Source: Candidatus Poribacteria bacterium
GTDB lineage: Bacteria; Poribacteria; WGA-4E; UBA9662
Assembly (NCBI GenBank): GCA_002699335.1
Contig: PACG01000132.1
Span: forward strand, 1 to 12,880
Length of the DNA: 12,880 nucleotides
Reading direction: 5' to 3'
Within the stretch, counting starts at the first letter, position 1, and each line of letters starts with the position of its first letter. The notes under the pieces are model-generated. The model ran no database searches and was not told the DNA's origin. It saw only the letters and a list, made by a program, of their open reading frames with translations. Below, piece after piece: positions 8,735-12,880 of the stretch. The position numbers and the translations under genes are program-made.

Positions 8735-8764
8735 ATAATATCACATCAATTATTCCATCTGCAA
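8735..8764 (-). promoter_or_regulatory. Candidate promoter for the FN3-DUF3108-mfd string
   Basis: On the minus strand TTGCAG (8764-8759) and TATTAT (8740-8735) are separated by 18 nt, with an extended -10 TG one base before TATTAT. It lies after the cyclophilin terminator and about 50 bp before the FN3 lipoprotein GTG, where a promoter is expected. The -35 is poor (3 of 6), so this is tentative. Confidence 0.35.
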
Positions 8765-8843
8765 GGGATCACACCTCTGGAGCAAGTGTAATTCTGGTGC
8801 GTTGATGCACCGCTGGCTTTAGGCCTTATAACATCAAAGCAAC

Positions 8844-8889
8844 AAAAAATGCCACAACATAACATCGAAAGGATGTTAGTTGTGGCATT
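8844..8889 (-). terminator. Strong intrinsic terminator of the cyclophilin pair
   Basis: A long hairpin has arms at 8888-8872 and 8866-8849, a 5-nt loop, 17 paired bases and a single bulged base. On the minus strand it is followed directly by six T residues. It lies 27 bp beyond the stop codon of the second cyclophilin gene. It separates the cyclophilin transcript from the FN3-mfd string. Confidence 0.93.
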
Positions 8890-8916
8890 AGATAAGGGAC
8901 GAGTTGGATCGTAGAA

Positions 8917-9507
8917 TTAAGGGGTAGTTCGAATTGTTGCTTTGGTAATTTTATCGCCTTGAGCAATTCGGTCGGTAATTTCAATGCCTTTAATCACTTT
9001 ACCAAAGACTGTGTAGTCACCGTCTAAATCTGGTAGATCCCGCAAACAAATATAGAATTCGGAAGCGTCTGAGACACTCGCCCCTTCCTCCTTTGCCATA
9101 GCAACGGCCCCACGAACGTGTTTATGGTCGCTAATTTCAAGCGGTAAGGTTTCGATAGATTGGAATCGAGATCCAGACTGAATCATACTTTCACGTTCTA
9201 CCCGGTGAAAACTAGTGCCATCATACAATTTGCCAATTATTTTTTTAGTGAAATTGGTGACGGTTTTAGGGGCATCTTGATTGAAAAAGGAGATCTCTAT
9301 GGTTCCCTTCTCGGTTTTAAGAACGGCCACCGCAGTACTGAGATCAATCTGCGCTTCTTTCTTGACGGCTCCAGTTCCTCCTGTTTGTCGAGGACGTGGC
9401 CTGGGTGGTGCAGTATCGGGTTTTTCACAACCCAAACAAAAAACAATCAGACACAATAGTGCAGTAAAAGCCAGCTTTTGGGTTAGATTAAGACAGCTCC
9501 TTAACAT
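8917..9507 (-). CDS. Cyclophilin-type peptidyl-prolyl isomerase lipoprotein, divergent active site
   Basis: 196 residues from the ATG at 9507. An in-frame GTG at 9549 would add 14 residues in front of the signal peptide and is less likely. The signal segment (about 11-26) ends with Cys27 in FCLGC, a lipobox-like site, followed by a Pro/Arg/Gly-rich linker (about 30-50) and a cyclophilin domain (about 60-190). Recognisable motifs are TEKGTIEI, DAPKTVTNF, SFHRVERESMIQSGS, GAVAMAKE, SEFYICL and LDGDYTVFGKVIKG. Family catalytic Arg (102) and Gln (110) are kept, but the Phe of the usual FHRVIPGFMIQGG is Ser, and the Pro-Gly before it is Arg-Glu, so activity may be altered. The ATG lies inside the upstream cyclophilin gene (20-bp overlap), with GGAGG 12 bases ahead. 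Catalyses cis-trans prolyl isomerisation, probably in the periplasm. Confidence 0.87.
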   Translation of the reverse strand: MLRSCLNLTQKLAFTALLCLIVFCLGCEKPDTAPPRPRPRQTGGTGAVKKEAQIDLSTAVAVLKTEKGTIEISFFNQDAPKTVTNFTKKIIGKLYDGTSFHRVERESMIQSGSRFQSIETLPLEISDHKHVRGAVAMAKEEGASVSDASEFYICLRDLPDLDGDYTVFGKVIKGIEITDRIAQGDKITKATIRTTP

Positions 9508-10054
9508 AATATTTTTTCGCCTCCAGACGAATGGAACGTATGATGTCACTTTTACGCAGTTTCATGACAACATCTATTCCTAATACCACACGTCCAAAAG
9601 ACGTGTAATTTCCATCCAAGTGCGACGCCTTGTCCAAACAGAGGTAAAATTGACTCCCGGCTGAATCTGGATCCTGTGCTCTCGCCATTGAAATAACTCC
9701 TTGCTCATGTAGCGGCATTTTGGCTTGTTTTTCGGGATCTTGGAATTCGCCCTTGATCGACCAGCCAGGATCTCCAGTTCCATCTCCCTTAGGACAACCA
9801 CCTTGGATGACAAAACCTTCTACATAGCGATGAAATGTTAGGCTATCATAGAATTCCTGCTGAATCAGAGTCTTAAAATTCTCAACTGTTTTGGGGGCCG
9901 CTTCCGGATAGAGCTCAATTACGATAACTCCCTTGTTGGTTTCCAAAACAACAACTGGTTCGCGATCTCGATTGCCCCCAGGAAAAGTGAGACAACCGCT
10001 AAATACCGAGGTAGCAAGTGCTACCACCATTAAACACTGTAGATATTTTTCCAT
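9488..10054 (-). CDS. Cyclophilin-type peptidyl-prolyl isomerase lipoprotein
   Basis: 188 residues. The signal peptide ends with the lipobox FSGC (lipidated Cys21). The cyclophilin domain spans about 34-175: ETNKGVIVIELYPEAAPKTVENF, FHRYVEGFVIQGG (74-86) with the catalytic Arg76 and Gln84, GDGTGDPGWSIKGEF, GVISMAR, GSQFYLCL and LDGNYTSFGRVVLG. The Trp of eukaryotic cyclophilins is replaced by His next to LDG, as is common in bacterial forms. The enzyme should isomerise X-Pro bonds in exported proteins while held at the inner or outer membrane. It is first in a two-gene unit with a divergent paralogue, with a promoter just upstream and a terminator after the second gene. Confidence 0.94.
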   Translation of the reverse strand: MEKYLQCLMVVALATSVFSGCLTFPGGNRDREPVVVLETNKGVIVIELYPEAAPKTVENFKTLIQQEFYDSLTFHRYVEGFVIQGGCPKGDGTGDPGWSIKGEFQDPEKQAKMPLHEQGVISMARAQDPDSAGSQFYLCLDKASHLDGNYTSFGRVVLGIDVVMKLRKSDIIRSIRLEAKKYYVKELS

Positions 10055-10095
10055 AAACCTACCGTTTCCTTCTAAAGTTCCACTATCCTAGGCTA

Positions 10096-10124
10096 AACAT
10101 AACAAAAAGTGGTCAGAAAGTCAA
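10096..10124 (-). promoter_or_regulatory. Sigma70-type promoter of the cyclophilin pair
   Basis: On the minus strand TTGACT (5 of 6) is followed after exactly 17 nt by TATGTT (4 of 6), 41 bp before the first cyclophilin ATG. Spacing and placement fit a housekeeping promoter with a leader of about 35 nt. AAGGA and AGG motifs occur before the ATG for ribosome binding. Confidence 0.7.
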
Positions 10125-10149
10125 TGCATTGTCTGCCTGGTACGAGATC

Positions 10150-10335
10150 TTACCAATTTTCGGAATATATCTTCGAGCTAGTATCTATCCTAGCGTCTAA
10201 AAAAGCGAGTGCACACTGTTGGATCGGGATTTTCCAATCGAGATGCCCATAACTCGTATTCGCTTCAACTCATTCGATGCCCAGTTCCATAAACCAACGG
10301 CAATATCGGGGTCGGATCTGTCGAGTCTGGTCCAC
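10150..10335 (-). pseudogene. Unassigned small coding-like frame interrupted by TGA
   Basis: A GTG at 10335 has GGAGG six bases upstream and opens MDQTRQIRPRYCRWFMELGIE, then an in-frame TGA. The same frame continues with VEANTSYGHLDWKIPIQQ and CALAFLDARI to a TAA at 10150. With the TGA read through, it would be about 61 residues. The composition looks protein-like but I cannot name a family. It follows the decayed amidohydrolase on the same strand and may be another relic, or chance. Confidence 0.2.
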
Positions 10336-10371
10336 CTTTAACCTCCGTTTTGGGGATTCAGGCTATAGATG

Positions 10372-11100
10372 TTATTTCCCTCTTCTCCGTTCGACCGCAT
10401 TGAGTTTGAGTACCTCTGCAACGTTTCGCCAAGCAATGCATCTCTTGACCGCACCTCAGAGGTCTCGAGGCACTCGAGCTTCAACAGCACTGGTTCAGGC
10501 ACCTTGAACGGCATCCCGGTACCGAAGACCAGATGTTGCACACCCGCCGTTTGAATTAGAGCAGGGATATTCCGCTGCAGCACCGATGTCACACACGATA
10601 TCTCGATCAGAAAGTTTGCATCGGCATTCAGTCGCCTTCCGTCGAACCTCTGACTGTTGAGCACCATCCATGGTGTGGACGGAAATCGGTTGAATACAGC
10701 TGCAAACTCATCTGGCTTCAAGTCTTCGGCCAAATCTCGCCGGTGACGGTGACGCCGATCGGCGATGTGTTGGTACCTGTACTGTCCAACCTAGTGGGGT
10801 AACAGCCCCAATCAATTCGACACTCTCAGGATCGGTCAGTCGATATCCGTGATATTGCGGGTAGAGGCGAATACCACGCAGTTCGAGTACTTCGGCACAA
10901 CATCGCAGCTCCTCTTCCCAACCGGGATAAGTCGGATTTAAGGTGAAAAACGGGATCAAGCGTTCCAGATACGGTTTGGTCTGGAAGGCGAGTTCAACAT
11001 TGGAGTCGTGGACGTTTTGTACAGGATGCCGTGAATAGAGGCCACGATTGCCTTATCGATGTGGTGTTCGTCCATCCGCCACACCAGCGATTCCGCTGTG
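10372..11100 (-). pseudogene. Amidohydrolase-family (metal-dependent TIM-barrel) pseudogene, 5' truncated, three frameshifts
   Basis: Three frames together give one protein: WRMDEHHIDKAIVASIHGILYK, then NVHDSNVELA, LERLIPFFTLNPTYPGWEEE, RGIRLYPQYHGYRLTDPES and GWTVQVPTH, then DRRHRHRRDLAEDLKPDEF, WMVLNSQRFDG, VQHLVFGTGMPFKVPEP, and finally AWRNVAEVLKL. This is the pattern of amidohydrolase_2-like enzymes. Breaks lie at the A4 run 11018-11015 (one base lost), near 10765 (two bases lost, possibly ATAT to AT) and near 10437 (one lost). The corrected frame ends at TAA 10374-10372. The N-terminal H-x-H metal site of the family is missing, because the 5' end is replaced by heparinase sequence. The gene cannot make an active enzyme. 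Substrate unknown. Confidence 0.75.
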
Positions 11101-11865
11101 TTGTATAACACAACTGCCGAAACGGCCAGTGCCCAATGAGAGCGTTGTAACACCGTTAGCGACAAAGTGGTCTTGCTCATTCACCACTACAGTGTTGTGT
11201 GCCGCGGACATTGTATACCATTTGGTCTTTGTCGACCCCCAACCGCCGTACTGGACAGATGGATATCCAAAATCCGGTAATAGGTCGGGTCCCTTGGCAA
11301 AGAACCCGAGATTCATCCCGTCCCGATGGCCATGTCGCCCACCAGCAGCGTAGTGCAACCAAAGCGCCGGGGCATGCCCTTGCCTCCGAGCGGGGAACTT
11401 GAACGGAGAACCGACAGGTGCCAGGCAGTTTTGTTGATACTCCCCAGCTGAATCTTTGCGCCGAATTCGTCAATCACACGTCTGACATTACGCTGAAACG
11501 CCGCTAGGTCGTCGGTGAACAGATCGTGAGGGAGTCTCTTGGTCGAGTCATTGTTGGCCTGATACATCACCTGTACATAGGCCGGGTCGTCGGTGATTTT
11601 GTATGGCCACCAGAAAAAAGTGTACATCGAATGGCCAAGCTCCGGAGTATTTAGAGAAAGCAACGCCCATGTACTAGTGGGTTGGCCCAGAAAAACCGCC
11701 ACAATCGCCGACCGTCAGATAGGACTTTCCCATGCACCAAGTATCGATGTGGAAACGGAAGGTTTGCTTGAGTTGGGGATAGTAACGGCAGGAAGGTATG
11801 TGACTGTAGATCAGGCAGTACATTGGGATGGCAAGACTGAAAGCAATGAGATGATATCGTCAGAC
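11101..11865 (-). pseudogene. Heparinase II/III-like polysaccharide lyase fragment, truncated and frameshifted
   Basis: Pieces in different frames assemble into a heparinase II/III-type C-terminal half: YYPQLKQTFRFHIDTWCMGK and SYLTVGDCGGF; then LGQPTSTWALL, YTFFWWPYKITDDPAYVQVM and LGSINKTAWHL; then GHAPALWLHYAAGGRHGHRD, GMNLGFFAKGPDLLPDFGYP and AAHNTVVVNEQDHFVANGVT. The H-G-H-x-D-x-x-N-L and A-H-N-T-V-V-V motifs are hallmarks of this lyase/hydrolase family acting on uronic-acid polysaccharides. Frame changes fall at the T5 run 11695-11691 (extra base) and at GGG 11379-11377 (lost base). Family members are usually 600 residues or more, so the N-terminal part is gone. After about 11150 the sequence slides into amidohydrolase, so the 3' part is gone too. 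No start codon or ribosome site was found. Confidence 0.75.
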
Positions 11866-11961
11866 ACCTAATTTCTATCAGTTGCAAACGGGTGACTATA
11901 AAGAAACACGAAAGATGGCTATTCTTAAATAGTCTCCAGCTTAATTCGCTTATAAGAAAAG

Positions 11962-11999
11962 CCTTTCAGGTCAGTCGGTCTGGAGGGATTTTTTGTTTT
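11962..11999 (+). terminator. Orphan intrinsic terminator, plus strand
   Basis: CCTTTCAG (11962-11969) pairs with CTGGAGGG (11980-11987) over 8 bp including two G-U pairs, with a 10-nt loop. It is followed by A, six T, G and four T. This is a good plus-strand terminator shape, but no plus-strand gene lies upstream. It could also terminate weakly in the minus direction. The surrounding stretch 11866-12212 otherwise shows no supported gene; a 67-codon minus-strand frame here has no recognisable content. Confidence 0.5.
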
Positions 12000-12175
12000 A
12001 GCTATTGATTGAATAGAATTTATCAGCTGACACTTGTCAAAATTATTTTTGATTGCAAACTTTACATCAATTTGAAATCTCGATAAGATGGGAAGGCTCG
12101 ATTGATCTAAATGTAAAAGTCCTGCCAATACATTTACCTTTAAGCAATCGGGCTTCTACTGTATTTTTAATCCAT

Positions 12176-12200
12176 TTGAAACCTGACAATATTGAAACCT
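12176..12200 (+). repeat. Two direct TTGAAACCT repeats before the small lipoprotein
   Basis: TTGAAACCT occurs at 12176-12184 and again at 12192-12200, a 16-bp period, ending 13 bp before the small lipoprotein ATG. It may be a binding site for a regulator or simply chance in AT-rich sequence. Confidence 0.3.
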
Positions 12201-12212
12201 AGAGTTATTGAG

Positions 12213-12302
12213 ATGAAACGTATTGGTCTATTAGCATTGCTAGTTGTTTTGGCTTATGGTTCTATTTTGGCCTGCGTGGCTTTACCAGTAAAACCTCGAT
12301 AA
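12213..12302 (+). CDS. Putative 29-residue small lipoprotein
   Basis: ATG to TAA encodes 29 residues: a basic start (MKRIG), a hydrophobic core (LLALLVVLAYGS) and a lipobox ILAC with Cys21, leaving a mature peptide of nine residues. The layout is that of small entericidin-type or phylum-specific lipoproteins, which are often missed by length cut-offs; I recognise no specific family. The ribosome site is weak (GAG directly before the ATG), no clear promoter was found, and no terminator follows. The fit to a type II signal peptide is the only evidence. Confidence 0.45.
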   Translation: MKRIGLLALLVVLAYGSILACVALPVKPR

Positions 12303-12484
12303 CCTTAAGTAAATAGAGAATCGTAAATTTAGCTCGATACATGGTTCCGCACTATCAATCTCCAATAGAATAAACTTGTGTTGATGTAATTTGGAATCAT
12401 CGTAAAAGATAAGTATGCCGGTGACTTTTTTGTTATTGTTGCTTGCAATGCAATGTTGATTAATGGAGAAACTTAGCTAAGTAG
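12303..12484. other. Non-coding stretch after the small lipoprotein
   Basis: AT-rich sequence. A 14-codon hydrophobic frame at 12414-12458 (MPVTFLLLLLAMQC) has no ribosome site and is not called. I see no RNA gene, hairpin terminator or long repeat here. Confidence 0.4.
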
Positions 12485-12625
12485 AACCACCCGGCCGAAG
12501 AGCTTTTCGGTTTGGCGTCTGACCTCTACCAGCTCGACAATCTTCAACTAACCCTAACACGCGGGCAAACTGGCACAGATAAGAACCGACTCGACGCGGT
12601 GGATGGAGCAGCAACGAGATCCTAG
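12485..12625 (+). pseudogene. Possible sulfatase C-terminal relic
   Basis: An open frame between a TAG and a TAG reads NHPAEELFGLASDLYQLDNL and then a non-conserved tail. The pattern E-L-x-x-L-x-x-D-x-x-x-x-x-N-L is what the C-termini of type I sulfatases show (typically ELYDLxxDPxExxNLA). There is no start, no catalytic Cys motif and no upstream continuation in any frame, so at most this is a remnant. It sits between heparinase/amidohydrolase relics and a new gene, where polysaccharide-degradation genes would fit. The match is short and could be chance. Confidence 0.35.
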
Positions 12626-12640
12626 CCTAGCCTAGCCTGG
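12621..12640. repeat. CCTAG pentanucleotide microsatellite
   Basis: Three exact CCTAG units and a fourth with one change (CCTGG) follow each other without a gap. The first unit contains the TAG that ends the sulfatase-like frame. Probably replication slippage in non-coding DNA. Confidence 0.7.
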
Positions 12641-12716
12641 ATTCTATTTGGAGGAAAGAAGAAGCACGAAGACCTTGCATTTTTAGCGATGTCAGTAATA
12701 GCTGTTCGGATCAATT

Positions 12717-12745
12717 TTGACTAGAGATAGAAAATAGTCTAAAAT
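12717..12745 (+). promoter_or_regulatory. Sigma70-type promoter of the plus-strand dehydrogenase-like gene
   Basis: TTGACT (12717-12722, 5 of 6) and TAAAAT (12740-12745, 5 of 6) are separated by exactly 17 nt. The expected transcription start is about 12752, giving a leader of roughly 18 nt with a GGTGAGG ribosome site seven bases before the ATG at 12770. Confidence 0.75.
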
Positions 12746-12769
12746 GGTTTACTCAGGTGAGGTGAATCG

Positions 12770-12880
12770 ATGAAGATCATAACTAACGATTTAGGTGTAG
12801 ATAGGATGGATCAGGTGCAGCAAATCGCCCCTCAGGCGGATTTTGTGATTACGTCCGACTATCAGCATACCTTACGCGAG
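12770..12880 (+). CDS. Probable D-2-hydroxyacid dehydrogenase, N-terminus only
   Basis: 37 codons from an ATG with GAGG seven bases upstream, open to the window edge. MKIITNDLGVDRMDQVQQIA followed by PQADFVITSD resembles the first strand-helix-strand of NAD-dependent D-isomer-specific 2-hydroxyacid dehydrogenases, which begin with a flavodoxin-like substrate domain of this shape. The NAD-binding GxGxxG motif and catalytic Arg/Glu/His would lie beyond the window. The family call rests on a short segment; the gene itself is well supported by its promoter and ribosome site. Confidence 0.55.
   Translation, partial: MKIITNDLGVDRMDQVQQIAPQADFVITSDYQHTLRE

Noticed and set aside
9160..9583. Plus-strand frames of about 100 codons opposite the cyclophilins
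   Set aside because: They are shadows of two well-supported cyclophilin genes and show no protein-family motif.
11593..11871. Plus-strand frame of 92 codons
   Set aside because: It lies antisense to the heparinase relic; the minus strand carries recognisable motifs and this strand does not.
11925..12128. Minus-strand 67-codon frame starting TTG
   Set aside because: It has no ribosome site or family features, covers the hairpin terminator and is AT-rich low-information sequence; most likely chance.
12414..12458. 14-codon hydrophobic frame MPVTFLLLLLAMQC
   Set aside because: Too short, with no ribosome site and no proper lipobox; one chance hydrophobic run in AT-rich DNA.
10055..12769. Mobile element as the cause of gene decay
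   Set aside because: I found no transposase motif, terminal inverted repeats or target duplications; the relics look like deletion and point indels.
1..12880. CRISPR array, tRNA, rRNA, or a new defence-like system
   Set aside because: There are no spaced repeats, cloverleaf or rRNA-like segments. The exported and repair genes belong to known families, so novelty lies in their arrangement rather than in a new system.

Overview
The window reads as chromosomal DNA from a Gram-negative-type (diderm), probably uncultivated bacterium. The evidence is an outer-membrane-biogenesis SurA homologue, several type II lipoprotein signals, GTG and TTG starts, and relics of heparinase II/III, amidohydrolase and (weakly) sulfatase genes. 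That last combination is familiar from polysaccharide-degrading lineages such as Poribacteria, Latescibacterota or Planctomycetes-like bacteria. The lineage is an inference; no rRNA or phylogenetic marker other than mfd is present.

Layout. (1) Positions 1-10054 are almost fully coding on the minus strand. Reading in the direction of transcription: two overlapping cyclophilin lipoproteins (10054-8917), driven by a good sigma70-type promoter at 10124-10096 and closed by a strong hairpin/T-run terminator at 8889-8844; then a frameshifted fibronectin type III lipoprotein (8687-7911), a DUF3108 protein (7883-7107), mfd (7110-3637), a LysM plus parvulin-type protein (3541-2264), a parvulin-type lipoprotein (2267-1254), and a SurA-like protein that runs off the window (1175-1). 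Several junctions are 4-nt ATGA overlaps. (2) Positions about 10150-11865 are a gene graveyard on the minus strand: a heparinase II/III fragment joined directly to a 5'-truncated amidohydrolase, both with indels, and an unassigned frame with an internal TGA. (3) Positions 11866-12769 are mostly non-coding, with an orphan intrinsic terminator, a possible 29-aa lipoprotein, a possible sulfatase C-terminal scrap and a CCTAG repeat. (4) A new plus-strand gene, probably a D-2-hydroxyacid dehydrogenase, starts at 12770 behind a near-consensus promoter.

Functionally, five proteins of peptidyl-prolyl isomerase families (two cyclophilins, three parvulin-type) cluster here. All carry export or lipid-anchor signals, and they surround the cytoplasmic DNA-repair translocase Mfd. 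The exported set looks like an envelope-protein folding station using three attachment modes: lipid anchor, LysM/peptidoglycan, and soluble SurA-like. The two tandem parvulin paralogues lack the family's conserved active-site histidines, so they may act as chaperones rather than isomerases. No mobile element, CRISPR array, tRNA or rRNA was seen, and no convincing new defence-type system.
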